From Brevundimonas sp. (GTDB lineage: Bacteria > Pseudomonadota > Alphaproteobacteria > Caulobacterales > Caulobacteraceae): a DNA stretch of 64,000 nt. Both the position numbers and the translations under genes were made by a program. Below are positions 45,037 to 55,152 of this stretch, one piece after another. Positions within the stretch are counted from its first letter, which is position 1, and every line of letters starts with the position of its first letter. The stretch is taken from assembly GCA_004296955.1 (NCBI GenBank), contig SCVB01000096.1, positions 62,001 through 126,000 on the forward strand, in the 5' to 3' direction. The notes below the pieces were generated by a model. The model did not search any database and was not told the origin of the DNA. It worked only from the letters and a program-made list of their open reading frames with translations.

Positions 45037-45525
45037 ATGTCCGCCGACCCCATCGACGCCCTGCCCGAGATCCACGACTTCGACTTCATCCACGGCCGCT
45101 GGAGCATCGCCAATCGCAAGCTGAAGGTCCGGGGCGAGGCCTCCGACGACTGGGACGAATTCCCCTCGACTGGATGGTGCGAGCCGCGGTTGGGCGGCCT
45201 GGCCAATGTCGAACAGATCGACTGTCCGGCGCGCGGCTGGACCGGCATGGCGGTGCGCTCCTTCGACATTCCGGCCCGCGAATGGGTCATCCACTGGATC
45301 AGCAGCGCCAATGGCGTCCTGCAGCCCCCCGTCCGCGGCCGTTTCCATGCCGACGGCTGCGTGCTGGAAGGCCCCGACAGCGACGGCGGCCGGCCCGTCA
45401 TCGCCCGATACATCTGGTCCGACATCACCCCCGACAGCGCCCGCTGGACCCAGGCCTTCTCGTACGACGGCGGCGCGACCTGGGAGACCAACTGGGTCAT
45501 GGACTTCACGAGGGCCGCCGTATGA
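45037..45525 (+). CDS. DUF1579-like beta-barrel protein
   Basis: A 162-residue cytoplasmic protein, rich in Trp, with HDFDFIHGRWSIANRKLK near the N-terminus and GATWETNWVMDF at the end. This pattern resembles lipocalin-like DUF1579 proteins, which are often found beside YafY/WYL regulators. Function unknown. GAAGGAAG precedes the ATG. It overlaps the next gene by 4 bp. Confidence 0.7.
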   Translation: MSADPIDALPEIHDFDFIHGRWSIANRKLKVRGEASDDWDEFPSTGWCEPRLGGLANVEQIDCPARGWTGMAVRSFDIPAREWVIHWISSANGVLQPPVRGRFHADGCVLEGPDSDGGRPVIARYIWSDITPDSARWTQAFSYDGGATWETNWVMDFTRAAV

Positions 45526-46301
45526 CCGATCGCCCGCGCCGTCGCACGGTCGTCGGAGGCGCGGCCGCCGCCGGCACGATCTTCCCCGCCTGGCCCCCCG
45601 CCATCGCCCGTCCTCCCGAGAGGCCCGACACGATCGTCAGCCCCATCGTCGAACTGCGCCAGTACACGCTCCATCCCGGCCAGCGGGATGTCCTGATCGA
45701 GCTGTTCGAGCGGGAGTTCGTCGAGAAACAGGAATCCGTCGGCATGACCCTGATCGGCCAGTTCCGCGACCTCGACGATCCGGACCGCTTCGTCTGGCTC
45801 CGCGGCTTTCCGGACATGGAGGCCCGGCGTCTCGCGCTGGAGGCCTTCTACCTTGGCCCCGTCTGGCAGGCGAACCGGAACGCGGCCAACCAGACCATGG
45901 TCGACTCGGACAATGTCCTGCTGCTCAGGCCGCTGGACGAGTCGTCGGCCTTCACACTGCGCGAGCGGGGTCCGCGCGGGGCGTCTGGTCCCGGAGCGGG
46001 GCGGCTGATGGCCGGCGTCCACGTCCTGAACGGACCTGGCGATCCCCTGCCCGAGCAGTTCCGGCGCGAGGGCGTCCCGATCATGCGGGACGCCGGCGCC
46101 GCCTCTGTCGCCGTGCTGGTCACCGACGCCAGCCCGAACACCTTCCCGCGCCTGCCGGTGCGCGAGGGCGAACCAGTGCTGGTGTGGCTCGCCGCCTTCG
46201 CCGATCCGGCGGCGGCGGACTCCACCCGCGACATCTTCACACAGCAGTCGATCCAGCGCATGCGCCTCGAGCCCACGGCCCGGTCGCGTCTGCATGGATA
46301 G
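45522..46301 (+). CDS. NIPSNAP-family protein
   Basis: A 259-residue protein with a NIPSNAP domain (about 42-140: IVELRQYTLHPGQRDVLIEL, then FRDLDDPDRFVWLRGFPDME) and a second, degenerate dimeric alpha-beta half. The N-terminus, RPRRRTVVGGAAAAGTIF, looks like a twin-arginine (Tat) signal, unusual for this mostly cytoplasmic family. It overlaps the DUF1579-like gene, so both are likely under the WYL regulator. Biochemical role unknown. Confidence 0.8.
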   Translation: MTDRPRRRTVVGGAAAAGTIFPAWPPAIARPPERPDTIVSPIVELRQYTLHPGQRDVLIELFEREFVEKQESVGMTLIGQFRDLDDPDRFVWLRGFPDMEARRLALEAFYLGPVWQANRNAANQTMVDSDNVLLLRPLDESSAFTLRERGPRGASGPGAGRLMAGVHVLNGPGDPLPEQFRREGVPIMRDAGAASVAVLVTDASPNTFPRLPVREGEPVLVWLAAFADPAAADSTRDIFTQQSIQRMRLEPTARSRLHG

Positions 46302-46354
46302 GCGGCGCCCATATGGACTTGCCACGACCGTATGGACGGCGGATGAGGAGGGCC

Positions 46355-48181
46355 ATGCGAAACGCCCTGATCATCGCCGCGCTCGCCGCGCTCGTATCGA
46401 GTCCCGCCATGTCCCAGTCCCCGTCCGTTCCCAACGCCGCCCCCTGGGACCAGCCCTTCCTGCCGCCCGCGCCCGAATGGGACGGGGCCAGCCGCGCTCT
46501 GCTGCGCGACGCGTCCGACCCGTGGGTCACGGCCTTCGAGGCCGACGCCGAGCATGACGAAAGCCCGAACTACGCCGACACCCGCGCCTGGTTCGACCGG
46601 CTGGACGCCGCCTCCGATCTGATCCGCATCGAACAGTTCGGCATCTCGCCCGAGGGCCGGCCGATCTACGCCGTCATCGCCTCGAAGGACGGCGCCGCCT
46701 TCGATCCGTCCAAGCCTGTCCTGCTGGCCCAGGCCGGAATCCATCCGGGCGAGATCGACGGCAAGGACGCGGGCATGATGCTGCTCCGCGATATCGCCTT
46801 CAACGGCAAGGACGAGTTGCTGGACCGGGTCAATCTGATCCTGATCCCCATCCTGTCGGTCGACGGCCACGAGCGGGCCTCGGCCTATTCGCGCCCCAAC
46901 CAGCGCGGCCCCCGCATCCAGGGCTGGCGCAATACGGCGACCAACCAGAACCTGAACCGCGACTATCTGAAACTGGACCAGGTCGAGATGCGCGCCGTGC
47001 GCGGCCTGGTGCTGAAATACCGGCCCGACCTCTATGTCGACATCCATGTCACCGACGGCATGGATTACCAGTACGACGTCACCTACGGCTACAATGGCGA
47101 GAACGGCGTCTGGTCGCGCTCGCCGGCCATCGCCGGGTGGCTGGACGCGGTCTTCAAGCCCGCGATCAACGCCGCGCTGGAGGCCGAGGGCCACATCCCC
47201 GGCGAACTGGTGTTTGGCGTCGACGCCGATCCGCGCGCCGGCCTGTCGGACGGCGGGCTCGGCGAAAGGTTCTCCAACGGCTGGGGCTCCGCGGCGCATG
47301 TGCCGACCATCCTGATCGAGAACCACAGCCTCAAACCCTATGAGCAGCGGGTGCTGGGGACCTATGTCTTCCTCGAGGCCGCCCTGCGCCGGCTGGCCGC
47401 GGACGGGCCGGCCCTGCGCGCCGCCATCGCCGCCGACAGCACCCTTCGGCCGGCCGAAATCCCGGCCAATTTCGCGCCCGATCCGACACCCGCCTACACC
47501 CGGACCTTCAAGGGCATCCGCTACGAGATGTATGACAGCCCCGCCTCGGGCCGGCAGGAGATCCGCTGGCTGGGCGTGGCCGATCCCGAGCCGTGGACCC
47601 TGTCCTTCTACGGCTCGCGCCCCACCCTGACCCTGCATCGCCCGGAGGCTTACTGGGTGCCATCGTACCGCACCGACATCATCGAGCGGCTGCGCCTGCA
47701 CGGGGTGCGGATGGAGACGCTGGAGGCCGCGCGCACCGTCAATCTCGATATGCTGCGCCTCGTCGAGCCGAAGCTGGCGACCCGCGCCAACGAGGGCCAT
47801 GTCCCGGTCACCGTCTCCGGCGTCACGCCCGAGCGCCGCGATTGGACCTTCCCCGCCGGCTCGGTCCGCGTGCCGACCGACCAGCCGCTGGGCGATATCG
47901 TCGTCCTGCTGCTGGAGCCGCAATCGTCCGAGAGCTTCTTCGCCTGGGGTCTGTTCCCCGAGGTGCTGAGCCGCGTCGAATATATCGAAGGCTACGCCAT
48001 CGCGCCCCTGGCCGAGGCCATGATGGCCGCCGATCCGGCGCTGAAGGCCGAATTCGAGGCGAAGCTGGCCGCCGATGCAGCCTTCGCCGCCGACGGCGAC
48101 GCGCGTTTGCAGTGGTTCTACGAGCGAACCCCGTTCTATGATGACCATTTCCGGCTCTATCCGGTGGGGCGAGAGAACTAG
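46355..48181 (+). CDS. M14-family zinc carboxypeptidase, secreted
   Basis: A 608-residue metallopeptidase with a signal peptide (cleavage near AMS-Q, residue 21). The zinc ligands are His and Glu in AGIHPGEIDGKDAG and a later His in VDIHVTDGMDYQYD; the catalytic Glu is probably in TILIENHSLKP. About 300 residues follow the peptidase domain and may form a beta domain. GAGGAG lies before the ATG at 46355; an in-frame ATG at 46343 is the alternative. The MAPEG gene follows after 9 bp. Confidence 0.88.
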   Translation: MRNALIIAALAALVSSPAMSQSPSVPNAAPWDQPFLPPAPEWDGASRALLRDASDPWVTAFEADAEHDESPNYADTRAWFDRLDAASDLIRIEQFGISPEGRPIYAVIASKDGAAFDPSKPVLLAQAGIHPGEIDGKDAGMMLLRDIAFNGKDELLDRVNLILIPILSVDGHERASAYSRPNQRGPRIQGWRNTATNQNLNRDYLKLDQVEMRAVRGLVLKYRPDLYVDIHVTDGMDYQYDVTYGYNGENGVWSRSPAIAGWLDAVFKPAINAALEAEGHIPGELVFGVDADPRAGLSDGGLGERFSNGWGSAAHVPTILIENHSLKPYEQRVLGTYVFLEAALRRLAADGPALRAAIAADSTLRPAEIPANFAPDPTPAYTRTFKGIRYEMYDSPASGRQEIRWLGVADPEPWTLSFYGSRPTLTLHRPEAYWVPSYRTDIIERLRLHGVRMETLEAARTVNLDMLRLVEPKLATRANEGHVPVTVSGVTPERRDWTFPAGSVRVPTDQPLGDIVVLLLEPQSSESFFAWGLFPEVLSRVEYIEGYAIAPLAEAMMAADPALKAEFEAKLAADAAFAADGDARLQWFYERTPFYDDHFRLYPVGREN

Positions 48182-48190
48182 GGGGCTCTG

Positions 48191-48610
48191 ATGAGCATGA
48201 GCGAGGCGATGGCGTTCCACGCAGAGGCTTTTCAGGCCGTCGCTCTGTGGACCGGCCTGTCCCTGCTCTTCATCCTCGTGCTGTCGATGCGCATCAGCGC
48301 CGGACGCCGCAAGCTCAAGGTCTCGGTCGGCGACGGCGGGCATGCCGCGCTGACCGCGACCACCCGGGCGTTTGGCAACGCCATCGAGTACATCCCGGCG
48401 GCCCTGGTCGCCCTCGCCGTGGTGGCGGTGTTCTACAGCGCGCCCGTCGTACACGTGCTGGGCGGCTCCTTCCTTTTCGGCCGCGTCCTGCACGCCTGGG
48501 GCATGGCGCAGGAGAAGCAACCCGCCGCAGGGCGCATGTTCGGCATGATCCTGACCTATCTGCCCTTCCTCGCCTCGGCCGGCCTGTTGATCTTCGCCGC
48601 CGTCGGCTGA
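48191..48610 (+). CDS. MAPEG-family membrane protein
   Basis: A 139-residue protein with four hydrophobic helices. The MAPEG pattern is visible in TRAFGNAIEYIPAALVALAV (about 59-78) and FGRVLHAWGM (about 95-104), as in glutathione-linked membrane enzymes. The exact substrate is unknown. GGGGG precedes the ATG. Confidence 0.88.
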   Translation: MSMSEAMAFHAEAFQAVALWTGLSLLFILVLSMRISAGRRKLKVSVGDGGHAALTATTRAFGNAIEYIPAALVALAVVAVFYSAPVVHVLGGSFLFGRVLHAWGMAQEKQPAAGRMFGMILTYLPFLASAGLLIFAAVG

Positions 48611-48650
48611 CGACGGTTGCGCCCCGACGGAGGCCCGGCCATATCGGGGC

Positions 48651-50006
48651 ATGCCTGACCGTACCGCGTCCGCCGCCTCTCCCGACATCCTGCCCGATCT
48701 GGTCGCCGCCGCCCTGAGGGCCGGCGCCGACGCCGCCGAGGCCGTCTCGGCCGAGCGCGCCGCCCTGTCCGTCGGCGTCCGCAACGGCGCGCTGGAGGAC
48801 GTGGAGCGCGAGGAGAGCCGCGACCTCGGCCTGCGCGTCTTCATCGGCCGGCGGCAGGCCACCGTCTCCGCCTCCGACCTGTCCGGGGCCACCCGGGCCC
48901 GGCTTGTCGAACGCGCCGTGGCCATGGCGCGGCTCGCCCCCGAAGACCCCTGGGCCGGCCTCGCGCCGCAGGACCGGCTCGCGCGCGGCCCCTTCCCCGA
49001 CCTCGACCTGTTCGATCCGGCGGAACGCAGCGCCGCCCAGTTGGAGGCGGCCGCCGCCGAGACCGAGTCCGCCGCCATGGCCGTTCCCGGGGTCGCCCGT
49101 TCGGAGGGCGGTCACGCCTCGGCCTCTTCCAGCCGCTGGCGGCTGGTCACCTCGCACGGCTTCGACGGCGCCTATCACGGCTCGGCCTTCTCGCTCGGGG
49201 TCGGCGTCATCGCCGAGAAGGACGGAGCCATGGAGCGCGGCGGCGAGCACCGCTCGGTGCGCCATCTGTCCGACCTGCCGTCTGCGGCCGCCATCGGCGA
49301 CTTCGCCGGTCGCCGGGCCGTGGCCCGAACGGGCGCGCGCAAGATCGACTCGACCACCGCCGCCGTGATCTTCGAGAACCGCGTCGCCACCCAGGTCATT
49401 TCGCCCATCCTCGGCGCCATCTCCGGCCCCTCGATCGCGCGCGGCACCTCCTTCCTGAAGGACCGGCTCGGCCAACGCATCCTCCCGGCCGGCGTCGACC
49501 TGATCGACGATCCACTTCGTCCGCGCGGCCTCGGCTCGACCCCCTTTGACGACGAGGGCGTGGCGGTCTCGCGCCAGTCCATCGTGCAGGACGGCGTCCT
49601 CACCACCTGGCTGCTGAACAGCGCCGCGGCCGCCCAGCTGGGGCTCGCCTCGACCGGCCACGCCGCGCGCGGCCTCGCCGGCCCGCCCGGGGTCTCGACC
49701 CACAATCTGCATCTGGCGCCCGGCGAGCGAGACCTGGACGGACTGATGGCCGACGCCGGCAAGGGCCTTCTGGTCACCTCCATGTTCGGCCCGTCGCTGA
49801 ACGCCAACACCGGCGACTGGTCCGCCGGGGTCTCGGGCTTCTGGTTCGAGAAGGGCGAGATCGTCTGGCCGGTCAGCGGCGTCACCGTCGCGGGCAATCT
49901 GGCCGAGCTCTGGACCCGGCTCGAGCGGGGCTCGGACCTTGAGTTCCGCGGCAGTTTCAACAGCCCGTCGCTGATGTTCGACGGCGTGGCCATCGCCGGC
50001 AAATGA
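48651..50006 (+). CDS. pmbA: TldE/PmbA metalloprotease-family protein
   Basis: Subunit of the TldD/TldE protease, which degrades unfolded peptides and matures microcins/modified peptides together with TldD. The 451-residue protein shows the PmbA course ESRDLGLRVFIGRRQATVSA, GTSFLKDRLGQRIL, TPFDDEGVAVSRQSIVQDGV and the end region NGSFWFEKGE-like VSGFWFEKGEIVWPVSGVTV. The zinc HExxxH motif belongs to TldD and is absent here, as expected for TldE. It overlaps the next gene by 4 bp. Confidence 0.93.
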   Translation: MPDRTASAASPDILPDLVAAALRAGADAAEAVSAERAALSVGVRNGALEDVEREESRDLGLRVFIGRRQATVSASDLSGATRARLVERAVAMARLAPEDPWAGLAPQDRLARGPFPDLDLFDPAERSAAQLEAAAAETESAAMAVPGVARSEGGHASASSSRWRLVTSHGFDGAYHGSAFSLGVGVIAEKDGAMERGGEHRSVRHLSDLPSAAAIGDFAGRRAVARTGARKIDSTTAAVIFENRVATQVISPILGAISGPSIARGTSFLKDRLGQRILPAGVDLIDDPLRPRGLGSTPFDDEGVAVSRQSIVQDGVLTTWLLNSAAAAQLGLASTGHAARGLAGPPGVSTHNLHLAPGERDLDGLMADAGKGLLVTSMFGPSLNANTGDWSAGVSGFWFEKGEIVWPVSGVTVAGNLAELWTRLERGSDLEFRGSFNSPSLMFDGVAIAGK

Positions 50007-50800
50007 GCGACCTGGCCGCGGACCTCGACCTGATCCGGGACGCGGCCGAGGCTGCGGGGCGGCTGGCGCTGTCCGAGCGCGACGCCGGGCTGAAGGTCTG
50101 GTCCAAGTCCGGCGGTTCGCCTGTCACCTCCGCCGACATGGCCGTCGATCAGTTGCTGAAGGAGACGCTGCTTTCCGCCCGGCCCGACCACGGCTGGCTG
50201 TCGGAAGAGACCGCGGACAACGCCGACCGCCTGTCGAACCGGCGCATCTTCGTGGTCGACCCCATCGACGGCACCGTCGCCTATATGAAGGGCAAACCGT
50301 GGTGGTGCATTCCCATCGCCGTGGTCGAGGATGGCCGCCCTGTCGCCGCCGTCATCCACGCCCCGGCGCTGGGCGAGACCTTCACCGCGACCCTCGGCGG
50401 CGGCGCCGCCCTGCAGGGCCGCCCGATCACCGCCTCGGACACGGCCGATCTGGACGACGCCTCGGTCCTGGCCGACGCCCGGCTGATGGAAGGGCCGCAC
50501 TGGATCGAGCCCTGGCCGGCCATGCGGTTCGAGAAGCGCAACGCCATCGCCTACCGCATGGCCCTTGTCGCCGCCGGCGCCTTCGACGCGGCCATCAACC
50601 TGACGCCGAAATGGGACTGGGACGTCTGCGCCGGCGCCCTGATCGTCGAGGAGGCGGGCGGCCGCGTCACCGACCATCACGGCCGGCCCTGGCTGTTCAA
50701 CCAGGCCGACCCTCGCCAGAGCAGCCTTGTCTGCAGCGCCCCGGCGCTTCACCCGTTGATCGTGCGACGCACAGCGCCTATTCCGCTGGCGCCCCGCTAG
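50003..50800 (+). CDS. Inositol monophosphatase-family phosphatase (CysQ-like)
   Basis: A 265-residue Mg-dependent phosphatase; the CysQ group splits 3'-phosphoadenosine 5'-phosphate to AMP. Metal sites are in WLSEETADN, FVVDPIDGTVAYMKG (about 86-100) and WDWDVCAGALIVEEAG. Its position between pmbA and DUF4170, near lipid A genes, is common in alphaproteobacteria. Inositol phosphatase activity is an alternative. Confidence 0.88.
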   Translation: MSDLAADLDLIRDAAEAAGRLALSERDAGLKVWSKSGGSPVTSADMAVDQLLKETLLSARPDHGWLSEETADNADRLSNRRIFVVDPIDGTVAYMKGKPWWCIPIAVVEDGRPVAAVIHAPALGETFTATLGGGAALQGRPITASDTADLDDASVLADARLMEGPHWIEPWPAMRFEKRNAIAYRMALVAAGAFDAAINLTPKWDWDVCAGALIVEEAGGRVTDHHGRPWLFNQADPRQSSLVCSAPALHPLIVRRTAPIPLAPR

Positions 50801-50826
50801 CTCCCCACTGTCCGGACGATCGCCCC

Positions 50827-51084
50827 ATGACCAAGCCCGCCGAAACCGACCAGCTGCTCCACCTCGTGATCGGCGGCGAGCTGCGCCACCTCGACGCCCC
50901 GGTCTTCCGCGATCTGTCCAAGGTCGAGTTCGTCGGCGCCTTCCCCAACTATGAGGAAGCCCGCAAGGCCTGGAAGGCCCGGGCCCAGGCCACGGTCGAC
51001 AACGCCCACATGCGATTCTTCATCCTGCACGCTCATCGGATGATCGATCCGCGCGGCGACGCTCCCGCGGACCACGCGCACTGA
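50827..51084 (+). CDS. DUF4170-family protein
   Basis: An 85-residue protein (LHLVIGGELRHLDAPVFRDL, then ARAQATVDNAHMRFFILHAH) typical of DUF4170, a short family found beside waaA/CysQ-like genes in alphaproteobacteria. Function unknown. It starts 26 bp after the phosphatase gene. Confidence 0.85.
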   Translation: MTKPAETDQLLHLVIGGELRHLDAPVFRDLSKVEFVGAFPNYEEARKAWKARAQATVDNAHMRFFILHAHRMIDPRGDAPADHAH

Positions 51085-51152
51085 GGACGGAACCCCGGCT
51101 CGGCCTGGGGCGCTTTCGACGGTATAGTGTCGCCTGACCCGGAGAGACGCCC

Positions 51153-51332
51153 ATGGCCCCCACTCTGATCATCCTCGCCCTGCTGGCGCTCGCCGTCGGC
51201 ATCGTGGTCTGGGCGACCCGCCGCAAGCCCGGCTCGACCTCCGTCGGTCCCGCCGAGTCCGACACGGCCTGGAACGACCCGGTCACGCCGGGCGAGCCGG
51301 CCCAGCCCCCGTCCCCGGAGCCTCGTTCTTGA
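51153..51332 (+). CDS. Small single-pass membrane protein (59 aa)
   Basis: ATG at 51153 follows GGAGAGACGCCC. The product has one N-terminal membrane helix (TLIILALLALAVGIVVWATR) and a Pro-rich acidic tail. Its stop overlaps the TTG start of the next small membrane protein, so the two are co-translated. Function unknown. Confidence 0.65.
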   Translation: MAPTLIILALLALAVGIVVWATRRKPGSTSVGPAESDTAWNDPVTPGEPAQPPSPEPRS

Positions 51333-51562
51333 CCCTGTTCGGCCGAACCCTCGACGGACAGGAGATCGCCTCCCTGGTGGCGATGCTCCTGGTGCTGGTC
51401 ATGTGGATCACCGTCTGGCGCCGCGACCGGCGAGCGTCCGAGTGGTTCCGGACCTGGAACGCCGATCTCAAGGCGCGCAGGGACGCCGAGATCGCCGCAG
51501 AGAAGGGGGAGTCTGTTCCTCCAGCGACGGGGCGTGGCGAGCCCCGCGGTCCCTGGGGCTGA
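51329..51562 (+). CDS. Small single-pass membrane protein (77 aa)
   Basis: Starts with TTG overlapping the previous stop (TTGA), with GGAG 8 bases upstream. A membrane helix (EIASLVAMLLVLVMWITVW, about 12-30) precedes a basic helical stretch (RRDRRASEWFRTWNADLKAR) and a loose tail. Function unknown; it converges on the phosphatase gene after 6 bp. Confidence 0.65.
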   Translation: MTLFGRTLDGQEIASLVAMLLVLVMWITVWRRDRRASEWFRTWNADLKARRDAEIAAEKGESVPPATGRGEPRGPWG

Positions 51563-51568
51563 AGCCGC

Positions 51569-52234
51569 CTATTCGCGCCGCAACAGCCTCTCGGTCAGGA
51601 TCGTACCCCACCAGCCGGCCTTGAACTCGGCCCGGATCGCCTTCGGGTCATAGGCGTCGCTGTCGACCCAGTCGATGAAGCTGACCCCCGTCGGTTCGAC
51701 CTCCCTGAGGTATTTCTCCAGCGTATAGTCCAGCACCCCGGTAAGTCCTTCGCGGTGGTGCAGGTATTTCTTCGACAGCTGGGAGATGGCGACCGAGATC
51801 GGCTCGCCCAGATGGAAGTGGCGATAGAAGACCGCCATCATCCCGGCCCGGTCCGCCCCGGACTTGCAGTGGATCAGCACCGGATACTCGATCGTCCGGA
51901 ACAGCTCGCGGGCCCGATGCACCCGGTCCTTCTGCGGCGGGTCGCGTGAATCCAGCGGCGCATCGATCAGGGCGAGGCCCAGACGCTCGCAGGCCTCCTT
52001 CTCCAGCGCATAATAGGCCTCGTCCCGCGCCCCGCGCAGGTTGATTACCGTCCGGATCCCCTGTGACTTCCACCAGGCCAGTTGCCGCGGCGAGGGCTGG
52101 TTGGTCCGCACCAGATCGGGCCCCAGCCAGTGGGCGTTCATGAACCAGCGGCGCAGGAAGGCATGGTCCTTCCAGACATAGTCCCACCTTGCCTTGAACT
52201 GGCCGCCCGGGGTGCTGAGATCGTAGCGAGGCAT
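51569..52234 (-). CDS. Dual-specificity/tyrosine phosphatase-like protein
   Basis: A 221-residue cysteine-dependent phosphatase with the P-loop HCKSGADRAGM (C-x5-R) near residue 121 and a general-acid loop near DAPLDSRDPP. It resembles Caulobacter CtpA, an essential phosphatase-like protein linked to envelope integrity and lipid A structure. The place beside the lipid A genes (MsbA-like, waaA, lpxK) supports a lipid A or envelope role over protein phosphotyrosine signalling. No signal peptide is seen. The CtpA link is from memory of the family. Confidence 0.82.
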   Translation of the reverse strand: MPRYDLSTPGGQFKARWDYVWKDHAFLRRWFMNAHWLGPDLVRTNQPSPRQLAWWKSQGIRTVINLRGARDEAYYALEKEACERLGLALIDAPLDSRDPPQKDRVHRARELFRTIEYPVLIHCKSGADRAGMMAVFYRHFHLGEPISVAISQLSKKYLHHREGLTGVLDYTLEKYLREVEPTGVSFIDWVDSDAYDPKAIRAEFKAGWWGTILTERLLRRE

Positions 52235-52296
52235 GGCCGCCAGATAGCGGTTCGCATCCGATGCGTCATCCCGTGCCGTGAACGCGGCCGAACCGC

Positions 52297-52317
52297 ATCC
52301 CGGCTTACAGCCGGGAT
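52297..52317 (-). other. Hairpin after the small Cys-rich gene
   Basis: ATCCCGGC and GCCGGGAT form a perfect 8-bp stem around five bases. It lies 19 bp after the stop of the small gene at 52337 and before the phosphatase gene on the same strand. It lacks a T-tract, so it may be an attenuator or processing site and not a full terminator. Confidence 0.45.
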
Positions 52318-52336
52318 TTCCAGCACGATGGCGCGT

Positions 52337-52465
52337 TTACGACCGCGTCCGTCGGCGCGCCCGGCACAGGTCGCACCACTCGCCCCCGGCCACCCGTCGA
52401 TCCGGCCGCCAGCGATGCCGGCGACACCGCCACTGACGGATCAACATTCCCAGCGCCTTGAGCAT
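52337..52465 (-). CDS. Small basic Cys-rich protein (42 aa), unknown
   Basis: A very strong ribosome binding site (GGGGGAGG, 4 bases before ATG) precedes a 42-residue frame. The product is rich in Arg and Trp and has three Cys and one close His (WRCRRHRW and WCDLCRARRR), which could bind a zinc ion. No family is recognised. The support is the ribosome binding site and the ordered Cys pattern. Confidence 0.5.
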   Translation of the reverse strand: MLKALGMLIRQWRCRRHRWRPDRRVAGGEWCDLCRARRRTRS

Positions 52466-52630
52466 GCGTCCTCCCCCTTTCCGGCCAAAAGCAGCAGGCC
52501 ATTCTAAGACTTTCTGAAACGTCATGGTTGATGGCCGGGGCGAGGGCAAGGGTCCCCGGCGCAGTGGGCCGGCAGGCCGAGGGCCCATGAGTCGCTTGAC
52601 TTGCGACCCCAGCCGTCCGACCTCCGACCG

Positions 52631-54465
<1,835 letters not shown>

Positions 54466-54469
<4 letters not shown>

Positions 54470-55152
54470 GGCCGCTGCGCAATCCCGTGATCCAGGCCGT
54501 CCTCGCCTGGCTTCTGGCCGGCTGGATGCGATTCTGCTTCGCCACCATCCGCTGGACGCATCAAAATCGCGGCGTGGCCGAGGCTGTCTGGGACGCCGGC
54601 GGCGGCGTGCTGTGCGCCTTCTGGCATTCGCGCATCGGCCTGAGCCCTGCGTGCTGGCCGCTGGACCGGGCCCAGCCCGCCAAGGCCCTGATCTCGCTCA
54701 GCCCCGACGGCCAGTTCATCGCCCGCGCCGTGGCCCTGCAGGGTATCCCGGCGGTGCGCGGCTCGTCCGCCAACAAGGATAAGGCCGACCGGGCCAAGGG
54801 CGGATCCCAGGCGCTGCGCGATGGTCTGCGGCAGCTCAAGGTCGGCGCCCTGGCCATCACGCCCGACGGCCCGCGCGGCCCTGCGAGAGAAATGGCCGAG
54901 GGCCTGCCCCTGCTGGCCCGGCTGTCGAAGACGCCGGTCCTGTTCATTGGCCTGTCCTGCAGCCCGGCGATCCGCCTGAGCAGCTGGGACCGCGCCCTCC
55001 TGCCCCTGCCCTTCGCCCGGGGGGCCATCGTCTGGGACGTGGCGCATTACCCCGAGGGCGCAGAGCTGACCGACGTCGCCCTCGCCTGGACAGAACGGTT
55101 GAACACGGTCGAGGCCGCGGCCGATGCGATCACGGGTCTGGAGCGCATCTAG
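54466..55152 (+). CDS. DUF374 lysophospholipid acyltransferase-family protein
   Basis: A 228-residue membrane-associated protein with an N-terminal hydrophobic stretch (about 8-28). The family motifs are CAFWHSRIGLSP (about 49-60), where His is the likely catalytic residue, ISLSPDGQFIARAVALQGI, and ITPDGPRGPAREMAEG (about 131-146). It is thought to act in lipid A or phospholipid acylation. It overlaps the ABC transporter gene and its stop directly abuts the waaA start. Confidence 0.88.

Noticed and set aside
45848-49078. A 1076-residue minus-strand open frame opposite the NIPSNAP, M14 and MAPEG genes
   Set aside because: It covers several well-supported plus-strand genes and has low-complexity Arg/Ala/Gly content; a GC artefact.
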